The notes under the pieces: model-generated
What the model saw: only the letters and a program-made list of their open reading frames with translations
Told to the model about the DNA's origin: nothing
The model's database searches: none
Made by a program: the position numbers and the translations under genes
Part shown: in pieces, positions 13,901 to 22,114 of the stretch
How the letters are laid out: each line of letters begins with the position of its first letter
Position numbering within the stretch: position 1 is the stretch's first letter
From: a virus
Virus record (IMG/VR): IMGVR_UViG_3300021964_000610
Coordinates: 1 to 22,114 of that record
Direction: 5' to 3' (one strand)
Length of the DNA stretch: 22,114 bases

Positions 13901-15709
13901 CATTCCTCTATCAACAAATTCTAAAGCATATTTTGTAATTAAAGCACGTGTTTCTGCGTTTAAATTTAAAGCTTCAGGAGATAATTTTTCTATAGAAGCT
14001 ATATCCCCATTTATCAAACCATATAAAAGTGTATTTTGCTCTTCGTTTAGTTCTTTACTAGCTTTTTCTACAATGTCTTTAAACTCCATAGCTATTTCGT
14101 TTTTATTAGCTCTAAAGTTTTGTTTTAATTTAATATATTCTGGTCTTAATCCATACTTATCTATAAACATTCTACCTACAATATCTTTAAAATTGTCAGG
14201 TGTATTTTTAACTCCGTATCTAGTAACTCCTGCACCACTTATAGTTCCTATTAAACCTGCAGTAAGTTTTTGTGCGTAAGTAGCTTCTGGGTTATCTATA
14301 GCATTATATCCAATATAACCACCAGTAAAACCTCCTAGCGATTCTGCAGGATTATTAAAAACTATATTATATAAAGGTGTTCCAACTTTATCTTTGTAAG
14401 CTTGACCAACTGAGTATTTTACTGAATATTTTTGGTCAGTAGGTTTACTAATTTCTTGAACTATATGTGTTTCTAAATCTTTTTGATTAGCAATAGGAAC
14501 TGTTTTATTAGGTTGTATATTATTTCTAACAAATTGTTTAGCATCTCTGAGACTTCCAAATAAATTAATTTGTGTTAATGCTTTTTTTCTTCTGTTAAAA
14601 TCAGCAATACTTTCACCCTTTTTTCTACCTCTTAAAAAAGGTATAGTTGTAACTTCCCATTGTTTAGGAATAATATTACCTTGCTCATCAACTGCTTTTT
14701 GTATACTATAAGTAATTTTATTTTTAGAATTTGTTGCTTTATAGATTGGATTACCTTTAGTTGTTTCTTTGTCTATAACAAAAATAACATCTTTAGGTTT
14801 TTCTGCAACTTCTTCACCAAGAACAACACCTTTCTTTTTTTGTTGTCCGGGTTTAGTATCTTGTAAATCATTAAGAGAAAATCTTTTAGTAGCTGTATTT
14901 CCTGTTTCTTTATTAACAAAACGTACTGTAGCTACACCCTTCTCTTCATCTAATTCTATAACAGTTCCAATGTTTTTTCTGTCTTTAGCACGAACTGTAG
15001 AACCTACAGTGATTGGCTGATTTAATGTATCTTCATCTACAAAGTCATCATCAAATTTTTTTGGCTCTATTTCATCAGGTGCAAAAATTCCGGGCTTTCC
15101 TCTAGCTTTTTGTATTACATCTACACTTTTACCTATTGCCGGTCCTAAAATTCCTCCTGCTATTAATCCAATACCTGCATTTTCTAAACGTCTTTCTATT
15201 AAAGAAGCATCTTCATCTAAAAGTAAGGTTTCTTTATCTTCAGGAGTATAGCCCAAAGAAGAAACAATAGCACCTGTAGACCCTCCATAAATTGCAAGGT
15301 CTTTTAAATTTTTCGCTTTTTTACCTTTAGAAATCCATCCAGCTATAGGTATGTAACTTACTGGGTCTGCTGCTATTGCTGAAGTAAGGAAAGCAATGTT
15401 AGCGTCTTTACCATATTCAGGATGTTCAAGTATAGCTTGTAGTTTTTTATCTTTCTTTTTTAAACTATTGGTCAAGGCATCCCAACCAAAAAAATCACCG
15501 CCTTTACCAAATAACTGTGCTATCCCTCTAAGTGAATCAGAAACTCCCATAGATGTAGCATAATCTATAGCTTCATCTTTATTTAGTTTATATAAAGGGT
15601 TTATATTATCTCTTATATATTGAGTTCTTTCATCAACAGGTTCTTCAGCACGATACATAGAATAATTATTTGCCTGTTGAGACATGCTTAATCTTGATGG
15701 AAAAGCCAT
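10994..15709 (-). CDS. Giant ejection/internal virion-type protein (1571 aa) with ADP-ribosyltransferase-like C-terminus
   Basis: Very large protein with an AAAGGAG ribosome site. The N-terminus has Gly/Ala/Ile-rich hydrophobic stretches (about 103-125, 138-153, 178-195) able to enter membranes. A KOW/SH3-like segment (about 232-283, VGSTVRAK..GTVIELDEEKGVATVRFVN) follows. The long charged helical centre (about 500-1250) includes aromatic stretches such as WSVPTHVGN and FISYTYRVIPLLAES. The last 165 residues look like an ADP-ribosyltransferase fold of polyvalent-protein type: H1414 in LHGS, Y1443 in SGVYTT, a GTVYKID strand, and E1559 in MENYIFLDG. Size, membrane-active segments and position beside the other virion genes suggest a T7 gp16-like DNA-ejection protein. 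No lytic transglycosylase motif was recognised. Homology needs a profile search. Confidence 0.75.
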   Translation of the reverse strand: MAFPSRLSMSQQANNYSMYRAEEPVDERTQYIRDNINPLYKLNKDEAIDYATSMGVSDSLRGIAQLFGKGGDFFGWDALTNSLKKKDKKLQAILEHPEYGKDANIAFLTSAIAADPVSYIPIAGWISKGKKAKNLKDLAIYGGSTGAIVSSLGYTPEDKETLLLDEDASLIERRLENAGIGLIAGGILGPAIGKSVDVIQKARGKPGIFAPDEIEPKKFDDDFVDEDTLNQPITVGSTVRAKDRKNIGTVIELDEEKGVATVRFVNKETGNTATKRFSLNDLQDTKPGQQKKKGVVLGEEVAEKPKDVIFVIDKETTKGNPIYKATNSKNKITYSIQKAVDEQGNIIPKQWEVTTIPFLRGRKKGESIADFNRRKKALTQINLFGSLRDAKQFVRNNIQPNKTVPIANQKDLETHIVQEISKPTDQKYSVKYSVGQAYKDKVGTPLYNIVFNNPAESLGGFTGGYIGYNAIDNPEATYAQKLTAGLIGTISGAGVTRYGVKNTPDNFKDIVGRMFIDKYGLRPEYIKLKQNFRANKNEIAMEFKDIVEKASKELNEEQNTLLYGLINGDIASIEKLSPEALNLNAETRALITKYALEFVDRGMLDEKVFKKNIDTYIKRTYRKPKQETDKVFYETNKQIRIIGDELKPRGLVETTTKKDFDNVNSKWKKEGWEILEELKGGKVKVRRQYTKQERKDLEEIENASYAIAETGRLFAHDISTARFFDDLSKNKNFVLDEADWKALPKSEQNRFAMMPSSRVQGTKQLKYGELSGKYIEKNVLQDIKHTFNFSIIDKAAKAPIAKYFDKLQTLWKKTKTAWSVPTHVGNTASNVMLLDFADVGDGLFDGLKMLFKGIKEMRNPNSKIHRQAKIDGIFDVDLVSKELGNELSEIERALTKLQNKENFGAGILDKTWEMTKKYGKLPAEKMERLYQLEDQIFRMAVYMDRINKGFSRSDAALDARKWFIDYDINATAVQALKRTMVPFISYTYRVIPLLAESAILRPQKFIKWGAFGYGLNEGFTYLADDELGEEMDRLTVRQEYNKRMFGGVPAVGDLMPYTNIRMPVDDENGNAVYLDVGRWIPGGDIFEQRSTEVGLPGVPANFQPGGIFFDAFYTAFSKQDPYTGRDLEEYGVDTDNIGSIAAHFAKAQIPNIPYLKGAYGTRRYEKAKRIDIGELDGERVYGSQYIANDTPFLALAYMFGLRLRPQDAYANKKLKTFLHQKERDEINTKIKSIPKEIRKGNLTSEEAEKRRVKLQEELYALNAEWEIYQKKLGELEGKLSEEGFKKLQERQGKVEGGIVKGKDVPYTKENPADRVNPFTGSPYSEQIIRLGLARGGSNMSPIVEIEVLDNKIIRTHEDGSTSEIDRGPDEPGLKQVSPVADVLLGLGAFKFGKGLKEVGEEVIGKATMPKTVLHGSPKKNLKDITATNIRSPKPSENLQSGVYTTKSKGLARYYSYPKGTVYKIDTSDISRQAFNPAKLGKDKVFNADKPSNKILNKLQAEIKKEKDLRKVGSLKEFQKNLKLNKKEGSGYISSMPPSVTNFLQKQGYKVVKTTDDLMENYIFLDGKLPIK

Positions 15710-15722
15710 TTATTTAACTCCT

Positions 15723-17300
15723 TTAATTTTGTAAACTATAAACTAATGTATTTCTTGTATCGTCCCAAAATATTTCTTGATTTCCTTTGAGTCCTAGATT
15801 AGGAAATAATTTTTCAAAATCAAAAACACCTAATGAAAATACTTCTTCACCTTTTTCTCTTCCAGCATTAATAGCAGGTCCTATAATTTCATATAGGTCA
15901 GAGCTTGAATCTGTTATTAAGTCATTGTAAAATGATAAATTTTCTTGAGAAATTTTCTCACTTAAATCTTTTTTATTTTTCATTTTTATTTCATAAACAC
16001 TTGTAGAAGGTGTCATATCGTCTGCTGTTTTAGTAAACTGATTTCTCATAGTAACCTCATCAAAACCCATTTCTTCAGCTATTTTTCTTTTATCATCTAA
16101 AATAGTATAGACACCATCATTATCACTATCTCCAGCAATATTTTCACCACTAGCATCTCTTACATATTGAATTTGTGTAGAATACCAAGAAGGAAAAGCT
16201 TTTTCTCGATTAGCTACATCTGTCCAATCAATAGCATAAGCATCTGGGTTTTCAGTTAAATATTTACGTGCTTCTTCAAATTGCTTATAAGTAGGTAGTC
16301 CATCACCTTTAGTCTGTAAAATAGCCATAATGTTTTTTTGCTCTTCAGGTTTTACAAGTTTATAAAGATTTTCTATTTCTGATAGTTTTACTCTATCTTC
16401 TCCTGTACGACTTGTAACTTCTGCAATAACATGTTTGTTTTCTTTTCTATATTCTACGTTTCCATCTGGAGTCATAGTAGCTAAAGAAACAATAACTTTT
16501 TCTGTGGTTACACCTTTTATTTTATCTACTTCTGTTACAGTTTCTTTTTGTTCCATATTAGGAACTAATCTACCAGTAGTTAAGTTTAATCTATTAATAA
16601 TTTTAGCAGCATCTATTCCTTGATTAGTTACAGTATCGTATGCTCTTAAAGCTGTAGACAACTCACCAAACTTATCAAACATAGCAGTTCCGTATAGTGC
16701 ATCATCAGCTCTTTCATTTTTTAATTTTAAAGTTTCTTCGGTTTCTTTTCTTACAAAACCTTTAGCTTTAGAACCTATCCAAGATGCTAAGTTTCTAGGA
16801 ATATCTGCTTGTTGTTCATAGTATTCTGTAAAGTCTTCAAAGGTTGGTATATTTTTTGTAGTTTCAATTAAATTATTATACGAAGTTAAATTAGCTTTTG
16901 CTAGTCTTGAAGCTTCTTCTCTCAAAGCTTTATTATATTGAGCAGGACTTAGATAACTAAAATCTTTCTGTGCTTCAGTTTCAAGTTGAGTAAAGTATTT
17001 ATTTTCTAAATAATCTTCAACACTTAAACCTAATTTAACTCTTTCAGTTTCAGCAGTTCTAAAGTTTTCACTTCTAGTAAGTAAGTTTTGATAAGCTGCT
17101 TTCTGTGGTAATTGTTTTGCATCTAACTCTTCAGCTTTTTTATTAATTAAAGCATTAGCACCTCTAACAGCAGTATCAAACATAAGAAGTCTTTTAGCAA
17201 ACTTATCTTGTTTTTTTATTTGCTTTTCTCTATAGTCACGAGCTTCATCTATTTTTTGCTGTGCAAAATCTAATCTTCCTTGGTAATCATATCTTGACAT
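15723..17300 (-). CDS. Probable virion/internal protein (525 aa)
   Basis: Starts at ATG 17300 after AAGGGG. The first 130 residues are strongly helical and charged (begins MSRYDYQGRLDFAQQKIDEA), followed by mixed alpha/beta sequence. A D-S-D-N-D-G-V-Y-T turn near residue 397 resembles a calcium-binding loop (DxDxDG). There is no signal peptide or membrane helix. It is placed between an acidic virion protein and the giant ejection-type protein, as internal core proteins are in T7-like phages, so an internal virion or ejection role is likely. No family is recognised from sequence alone. Confidence 0.65.
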   Translation of the reverse strand: MSRYDYQGRLDFAQQKIDEARDYREKQIKKQDKFAKRLLMFDTAVRGANALINKKAEELDAKQLPQKAAYQNLLTRSENFRTAETERVKLGLSVEDYLENKYFTQLETEAQKDFSYLSPAQYNKALREEASRLAKANLTSYNNLIETTKNIPTFEDFTEYYEQQADIPRNLASWIGSKAKGFVRKETEETLKLKNERADDALYGTAMFDKFGELSTALRAYDTVTNQGIDAAKIINRLNLTTGRLVPNMEQKETVTEVDKIKGVTTEKVIVSLATMTPDGNVEYRKENKHVIAEVTSRTGEDRVKLSEIENLYKLVKPEEQKNIMAILQTKGDGLPTYKQFEEARKYLTENPDAYAIDWTDVANREKAFPSWYSTQIQYVRDASGENIAGDSDNDGVYTILDDKRKIAEEMGFDEVTMRNQFTKTADDMTPSTSVYEIKMKNKKDLSEKISQENLSFYNDLITDSSSDLYEIIGPAINAGREKGEEVFSLGVFDFEKLFPNLGLKGNQEIFWDDTRNTLVYSLQN

Positions 17301-17301
17301 T

Positions 17302-17904
17302 TTATTGTCCCCTTTCTAATAAACTTTGTTGTGGTTGAGCTTGTTGTTCTTCAACCATAGGCTCTTCAGGTTGAGCCAATAAACTTTCTTGTGGTATTTC
17401 TAAAGATTCTATTTTTTCTACTATATCAGAAGGTAAAGCACCACTAGGTATTTGACCTTTATCAACTTTTTCTTTTATAGTTTCTGCTATATTTTTAGAT
17501 TTTTCTTCAAATAAAGTATCATCTTCTTCATCTTCATCTTCGTCATCTATTCTATAATCTACACCAGCTTTTTCCGCTAATGCCATTAATAAATACATTA
17601 AAGGTTCCATTAACATCATCATTAAGTCTGGGTTCCATTTACCTTCTCTAAATCCTACATAACCTATTTGCATTGCTAAATCAGTTATAGTAACACCATC
17701 GCCTATAGCTCCAACAATAGACATGTAAGCTTCTTCTTCTAATAATTCAGCAGTAGTATAATCTAAAGCTTCTTTAAAGTTTGTAAAGTCTGGCTGTCCT
17801 TCAAACGGTCTAGGCTCATCTGGATTAGATGTTAATGATTGACCCGGTATAGGTCTACCAGCTTGAGCAAAAGCATCGACAGCTTCTTGATTATACTCTT
17901 CCAT
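17302..17904 (-). CDS. Acidic virion-associated protein (200 aa)
   Basis: Starts at ATG 17904 after TAGGAG and ends 1 nt before the next start. The N-terminus contains GRPIPGQSLT followed by NPDEPRPFEG. I recall similar segments in structural proteins of marine phages, but this was not searched. A methionine-rich hydrophobic helix (about 93-111, PDLMMMLMEPLMYLLMALA) is followed by an acidic run of 11 Asp/Glu in 12 residues (about 120-130) and a Gln/Glu-rich tail. The position within the structural block supports a virion role. No enzymatic motif is seen. Confidence 0.6.
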   Translation of the reverse strand: MEEYNQEAVDAFAQAGRPIPGQSLTSNPDEPRPFEGQPDFTNFKEALDYTTAELLEEEAYMSIVGAIGDGVTITDLAMQIGYVGFREGKWNPDLMMMLMEPLMYLLMALAEKAGVDYRIDDEDEDEEDDTLFEEKSKNIAETIKEKVDKGQIPSGALPSDIVEKIESLEIPQESLLAQPEEPMVEEQQAQPQQSLLERGQ

Positions 17905-17905
17905 T

Positions 17906-19006
17906 CTATACTCCTACTTTGAAAGGTTGATATTGTGAAGCTGCAAAGTTTGCCATATATGAATCATATGCAGAGTTACCTTCACCTATTAAGTTATTTA
18001 AATAGTTAGAGTTTTGAAAATTACTAGCCATAAAACTGTTACCAGATTTTTGCATTGAAAAGTCTACTTCTTTAAAAACACTTCCGTTAGTAGCAGCAGA
18101 ATCATATAAATCTGGTATATCAATATTATAATAATCAGCACCTTCAGGTTGCTCATAACCAAAAGCTTCTGCAGTTTTTTGAGTTAGACCCATTTTAGCT
18201 CCGCCTATTACAGATTCTTTTACAGTTTCTTTAGCGTATTGTTTACCTGTTTCATATATATCCATTTCTGCTATATCTTTTCTAATAGCTGAATCTTTAT
18301 CAAAAATATTAATTTTATCCAGTAACCCCGTTTCTTTTGTTTGTGTTAGTAAAGAAGAAGGGTCTATAGTTAAACCTTTTTTAACAGCTAACTTACCTGC
18401 ATCTACAGGAGTTATAGCTTTTGTAAAGTCATCAGTAGCTAAGTCTAATAAATTTTTAGATTCTGGAGGTAAAGTTCCTAAAGCTTTTGTATTGAATCCA
18501 GCTTTATCAAAACCTGTATCTACAATTAACTCTCCTTTAGAATCAAAAATATTACCAGCTCCATCCCCAAATTTAGTTTGACTAACATCTACTCCTTGAG
18601 CAAGTATATCAGGACTAACTACAGGAGTCTTAACAAAACCTCTACCTTTTAAAAAGTTACCAGTTCTCTCTATAGCTCCATTAATAGTATCAGAAACACT
18701 ACTATAAACATTACCTACAAAAGTACCAGCTTTGTTTACTAAATTTAACGTGTGTCCTAAAGCTTTAGAACCTAATCCAGCTTTACCTAATAACTTTGTA
18801 GACCATGTAGCTAGTTTTCCAGAGGCTCCAAAGAAACTTCCTAATGCTCCAGTAGCATATGGCATAAGAAACATCATACCTATTTGACCAACTACTCCTA
18901 ATTTACCTATAGCTTTACCTATACTTTTAAAAGTTTTTTTAATACGTTTACCTATTTTTTTAGCAGTTTTTTTAATTCCTTTCCAAACTTTACTAAATAA
19001 TCCCAT
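17906..19006 (-). CDS. Virion protein with cationic membrane-active N-terminus (366 aa)
   Basis: Starts at ATG 19006 after AGGAG. The first 36 residues hold 12 Lys and 1 Arg in a regular amphipathic helix (KKTAKKIGKRIKKTFKSIGK), resembling a cationic antimicrobial peptide. A hydrophobic Gly/Met/Phe stretch (about 38-62) and a second Gly/Leu-rich segment (about 63-85) follow. The remainder is polar and ends with Asn/Ser/Tyr-rich sequence. The combination suggests a membrane-penetrating protein delivered with the particle, such as an ejection pore component, but this is inference from composition and position. No named family is recognised. Confidence 0.6.
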   Translation of the reverse strand: MGLFSKVWKGIKKTAKKIGKRIKKTFKSIGKAIGKLGVVGQIGMMFLMPYATGALGSFFGASGKLATWSTKLLGKAGLGSKALGHTLNLVNKAGTFVGNVYSSVSDTINGAIERTGNFLKGRGFVKTPVVSPDILAQGVDVSQTKFGDGAGNIFDSKGELIVDTGFDKAGFNTKALGTLPPESKNLLDLATDDFTKAITPVDAGKLAVKKGLTIDPSSLLTQTKETGLLDKINIFDKDSAIRKDIAEMDIYETGKQYAKETVKESVIGGAKMGLTQKTAEAFGYEQPEGADYYNIDIPDLYDSAATNGSVFKEVDFSMQKSGNSFMASNFQNSNYLNNLIGEGNSAYDSYMANFAASQYQPFKVGV

Positions 19007-19022
19007 GTTTATATTCTCCTAT

Positions 19023-22000
19023 TTATCCTTGTCCAAATATTCTATCTATAGTACTAGATGCATTATTAAAATTACTTGACCAGTTCTTAGCAGCATCTCC
19101 TTCAGAACCAGCAGCAGCTATCATAGCTTGTAATTTTCTATTAGCATCGTTCTCAGCAAATCTAAAATCATAATCTGCTTGGTCTCTTAACTCTTGCCAT
19201 AAGAATGATTGAGCTGATGAAGTTAATCCAAAAGCATTCTGTGCATTCTGTTGATTAACTGCATTCTGTGCTGCAGTGTTTGCAGTATTAGATTGTCTTC
19301 TCCAAGTAACATTAGAATTTATTACTGCTTGTTCGTTAGCAGCATTCCATTGTTGCCTATTAAAATCTAATTGAGCATTAAATTGATTGACTTGATTTAA
19401 TATAGCAGCATTAGCTTTATTAACATCTGCAGTTCTTTGAGCATCTCTAGCATTTGCAGCATTTTCAGATTGAACATTAAACTGTTCCATAGTGTTTAAT
19501 TGAGCAGTGTTAAATTGTTCCATCTGTGAATTTAAACTTGCCATAAACTGATTGACTTGATTTTCTGATGCAGCATTGAATTGTTTAGCAGCATTTTCAG
19601 CAGATTGATTAGATAACAATCTTTGTTGTTCTTGTTGAGCAGATAACATATTAGCTTGTTGCTCATTATTAAGATTAGTCATATCCATCTGTAAAAATGA
19701 TGATGCTCTCTGTGCTTCTAACTTTGTACGTGAGTCAAGCTCTGCTAAGTTTAATGAAGCTTTTGTAGTTGCATCTTGCATAATAGCTTGTTGCTCGTTA
19801 TTAAGATTTGCAAGTGTAGCAGTTTGCATAAACTTACTATTAGCTAAAGCAGTTTGTTGTTCTGCATTAAAGTTAGCCATGTCCATATTAGCATTAATTT
19901 GAGCATTAGTCATTGCAGTTTGTTGCTCATTAGAAAGCTCTGCAAGTCCCATTTGTTGTGCTAAGTTAGCATTAACTTCAGCAACTCTCATCTTCTTATT
20001 TAGATTAGCTAACTCAGTCTGATTAGCAGCAGTCATGTTTTCACTATCTGCTTGATTCTTAGCTGTAAGATTTGCAAGTGTTATTTTCTCTTCAGCACTT
20101 AACTTAGCAAACTCTGCTCTTTGTCTTAACTCTGCATTTTGTGATAAGACATTTGCAGATGTTGTAAGTTCTTGTAATCTAAATCTATTAGCTTCTGTAA
20201 AGTTTGCACTATCTGCAGCAGCTTTTTCTTGCAAGTTTGCAAGTTCCATTTGGTTCTCAGCAGACATATTTGCTAAGTCCATTTGCTGTGCTAGTGAAGC
20301 GTTAGTCTTTTTAAAGTCTACAAGAACATTAAGATTAGTAAGTCTAGATTGTTGTTCAGCAGACATTGATTCTCTTGCAGCTTGATTCATTTCTGACAAG
20401 TTTGCAAGTTCTACTTTTAAATCGTTACTAAGATTTACTTCTTCCATTCGCTGATTAAGTTCAGCTTGTCTAGCATTTCTATCTACTTTAGCTTGGAACT
20501 CTGTAAGTCTTACTTGTTGTTCAGCACTTAAGTTTTCTCTACCGGCTGCGTTAAGCTGTTCAAGATTAGCTAAATCAAGTTTAGTTCCTGTATCAAGATT
20601 AGCTAAAGCAACTTGTTGTCTTTGTGCAGATTCTTGAGAAGCTCTTTGCTGCTCATTCTGAATGTTCTGCATTCTTGTTTGCTGCTCTTGTTGAGCTGTA
20701 GTTATTACTGCTTGTTGTTCAAACTCAGCTTGTTTAAGTACAACTTGCTGTGCCATCTGTGCAGTTTGTGAAGCTGCTGTTTGTCTATTAGCAAGATTAG
20801 TCATCCTTTGTTGCATGACTTGATTAGCTTCTTGTAAGTTTGCTTGTTGTTCGTTACTTAAGTTTTGTGAAGCTCTTTGTTGTAAAGCTTGTGCATTACT
20901 TTGTGCTATTGGTAAAGCACTTTGAATAATAGCATTGAATAATGAATCTCTACCAACTGTTGAAGCTGACATACCTCTTTGAGCTAACATAGCATTAACT
21001 GCATCTACAGCAGGTCTAGCCCATACAGGAGTTTTATTTTCTTCTATTCCAGCAAGTAAACCTTCCATCTGTGTAGATACTAAAGCTTCTTGTGGAAGTG
21101 CTGCTACTGCTGCTTGAACATTAACAGGTGCTGTGTCTAATTGAGCTTCTACTGTTGCAGGGTCTTCTACAACTGCTGCTGTTACTTCTGGTGGCATCTC
21201 TGCTACAACAGCTAACATATCTGCTGCTGCAGTTTTACGAGCTTCTCCAGTTACTGCTTGTCTTGATGCAGCTTGTAAAGTTGGTACACCACCTATCTGA
21301 GCAGCATCACCTTTAGCAACTCCATCAGATGTTATTGCAGCTCTTTCAGTAGCATCCATACTTGGAGCTGTTCCTAACTCTTGTGCTATTCTTGTATTAG
21401 CTTCTGCAACTTGTGCAGTTCTTTGACCAACAACATTAAATTGTGGGATATCTTCTAAGTTTACACCTTCACCTGTAACGTTAGCAAGTATATCTGTTTT
21501 TTGTTTTTCACTTATTATCTCTGCAGTTCTTGTAGTAACTGTAGCATCATCAACAGGTGCAACTACTGCTGCAGCTCTTTTATCTAATGCTTCTACTAAA
21601 GATTCAGGACTAACTTGACCTCTTACTTCTGGAGCAAGAGCTTTATTAATTTCTTCTTGTGCAACTTGTGCAGCTTCTGTAGGACTTACTTCTGCAGCTT
21701 TTTGTATTTTTGGAATAGCTTCGTTAGATAAACTACCAATAGCTTCAGTAACTTCAGGAGCTTCGTCTTCTCCTATTAATTTTACATCTTCTATAGTGGC
21801 TGCTTTAATTTGGTCAGGAGTAACACCTTTTTTAGCTTCTCCTAATGCTACTGCTTCTGGAGCTTCTTGAGCTAATGTAGTAGCAGTTACTGCTTCTGTA
21901 GGTTCTAATTCAACTGTAGGAGCTTCTGTTCCCTCCATAGAAATCTTTTCAACTTCTGCAGTAGGAATCATACCTTCTGGTATTTTTCCAGCAGCTATTT

Positions 22001-22114
22001 GTTCTGCAGTTCTACCAGTTTGTATTGCTCTTGTACCTCTTTCTGACTCAAACAAATCTTTTTTCTGTTCTTCAGTCATTTCAGCAAATTCATCTTCAGT
22101 AATAGTTTTTTTAT
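19023..22114 (-). CDS. Very large Gln/Asn/Ala-rich helical repeat virion protein, 5'-truncated
   Basis: At least 1029 residues, open to the right window edge. The frame continues upstream of the ATG at 22079 without a stop, and that ATG has no ribosome site, so the true start is probably outside the window. Layout, numbered from that Met: an acidic Ala/Glu/Thr-rich region (1-390), a long Gln/Asn-rich helical region with strict 11-residue periodicity (about 405-830), an Asn-rich region (830-950), then a C-terminal part with aromatics (LWQELRDQADYDFRF). Such a protein would form an extended right-handed coiled coil, as in a fibre, whisker or tape-like element. It opens the visible structural block. 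The exact virion role is unknown. Confidence 0.7.
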   Translation of the reverse strand, partial: KKTITEDEFAEMTEEQKKDLFESERGTRAIQTGRTAEQIAAGKIPEGMIPTAEVEKISMEGTEAPTVELEPTEAVTATTLAQEAPEAVALGEAKKGVTPDQIKAATIEDVKLIGEDEAPEVTEAIGSLSNEAIPKIQKAAEVSPTEAAQVAQEEINKALAPEVRGQVSPESLVEALDKRAAAVVAPVDDATVTTRTAEIISEKQKTDILANVTGEGVNLEDIPQFNVVGQRTAQVAEANTRIAQELGTAPSMDATERAAITSDGVAKGDAAQIGGVPTLQAASRQAVTGEARKTAAADMLAVVAEMPPEVTAAVVEDPATVEAQLDTAPVNVQAAVAALPQEALVSTQMEGLLAGIEENKTPVWARPAVDAVNAMLAQRGMSASTVGRDSLFNAIIQSALPIAQSNAQALQQRASQNLSNEQQANLQEANQVMQQRMTNLANRQTAASQTAQMAQQVVLKQAEFEQQAVITTAQQEQQTRMQNIQNEQQRASQESAQRQQVALANLDTGTKLDLANLEQLNAAGRENLSAEQQVRLTEFQAKVDRNARQAELNQRMEEVNLSNDLKVELANLSEMNQAARESMSAEQQSRLTNLNVLVDFKKTNASLAQQMDLANMSAENQMELANLQEKAAADSANFTEANRFRLQELTTSANVLSQNAELRQRAEFAKLSAEEKITLANLTAKNQADSENMTAANQTELANLNKKMRVAEVNANLAQQMGLAELSNEQQTAMTNAQINANMDMANFNAEQQTALANSKFMQTATLANLNNEQQAIMQDATTKASLNLAELDSRTKLEAQRASSFLQMDMTNLNNEQQANMLSAQQEQQRLLSNQSAENAAKQFNAASENQVNQFMASLNSQMEQFNTAQLNTMEQFNVQSENAANARDAQRTADVNKANAAILNQVNQFNAQLDFNRQQWNAANEQAVINSNVTWRRQSNTANTAAQNAVNQQNAQNAFGLTSSAQSFLWQELRDQADYDFRFAENDANRKLQAMIAAAGSEGDAAKNWSSNFNNASSTIDRIFGQG
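19608..19937 (-). repeat. 22-residue (66-nt) helical repeats
   Basis: Residues 715-824 continue as 22, 22, 44 and 22-residue blocks starting LSNEQQT, FNAEQQT, LNNEQQAI and LNNEQQAN. The DNA copies are partly conserved, e.g. the element GCTTGTTGCTCATTATTAAG near 19660 recurs near 19790 with one change. Confidence 0.75.
19938..20597 (-). repeat. Four 55-residue (165-nt) supra-repeats, each 22 + 33 residues
   Basis: Residues 495-714 divide into alternating 22- and 33-residue blocks, each opening with a motif such as LSAEQQ, MSAENQ, FTEANR, LSAEEK or MTAANQ and usually carrying LANL about nine residues later. All block lengths are multiples of 11, i.e. a hendecad coiled coil with a 55-residue higher-order period. 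Confidence 0.8.

Noticed and set aside
21128-21316. Leucine-rich + strand frame opposite the large repeat protein
   Set aside because: It is an antisense reading of Ala/Glu/Gln-rich codons, which gives poly-Leu. There is no ribosome site or conserved feature.
1-22114. tRNA genes, CRISPR arrays, insertion sequences, integrase or attachment sites
   Set aside because: None was recognised by eye on either strand. Nearly all bases are covered by coding sequence.

Overview
The window is a piece of an AT-rich, tightly packed phage genome. The most likely source is a tailed, podovirus-like marine phage of a Gram-negative host. The evidence is a T7 gp3-type endonuclease, a phage class I ribonucleotide reductase pair, a T4-type lysozyme beside a GTA-type holin, and a run of very large virion and ejection-type proteins, with almost no intergenic DNA and stop/start overlaps nearly everywhere. 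The Gram-negative host is inferred from the outer-membrane curli pore protein and the lysis genes. A SAR11, OM43 or SAR116-like host is a guess that the sequence alone cannot settle.

Left part (1-4783, + strand): a DNA and nucleotide metabolism module. In order: the C-terminal end of a probable Fe-S PD-(D/E)XK exonuclease, a small unknown protein, an endonuclease I/Holliday-junction resolvase, a DUF3310-like protein read from a GTG start, NrdA, a 47-aa zinc-ribbon protein in the gap between the nrd genes, NrdB and a small unknown protein. A textbook sigma70 promoter (4456-4484) then drives one 88-aa orphan that runs 11 bp into the opposing operon.

Middle part (4773-9498, - strand): the most unusual region. 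It holds csgF, csgG, a curlin-like repeat protein, a FecR-domain protein and a CHASE2 adenylate cyclase, in transcription order. The first three are the periplasmic/outer-membrane curli secretion parts plus a possible amyloid-type substrate. The last two are a signal-sensing pair whose cyclase keeps every catalytic residue. The genes overlap by 50, 65 and about 164 nt, and each overlap contains the export signal of the downstream protein. The module follows the lysis genes without a visible promoter, so it looks like late-expressed phage cargo. CsgE, CsgB, CsgC and any cAMP receptor are not seen here.

Lysis part (9495-10982, - strand): T4-type lysozyme, a 49-aa protein, a GTA-type holin, a one-helix coiled-coil membrane protein and a 28-aa one-helix peptide, chained by ATGA/TAATG overlaps into csgF.

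Right part (10994-22114, - strand): virion genes. Reading in the direction of transcription: a >1029-residue Gln/Asn-rich helical repeat protein open to the window edge, a protein with a cationic amphipathic N-terminus, an acidic protein, a 525-aa protein and a 1571-aa ejection-type protein with a probable ADP-ribosyltransferase-like C-terminus. I see no tRNA, rRNA, CRISPR, insertion sequence, integrase or attachment site, and no gene-free stretch longer than about 70 bases.
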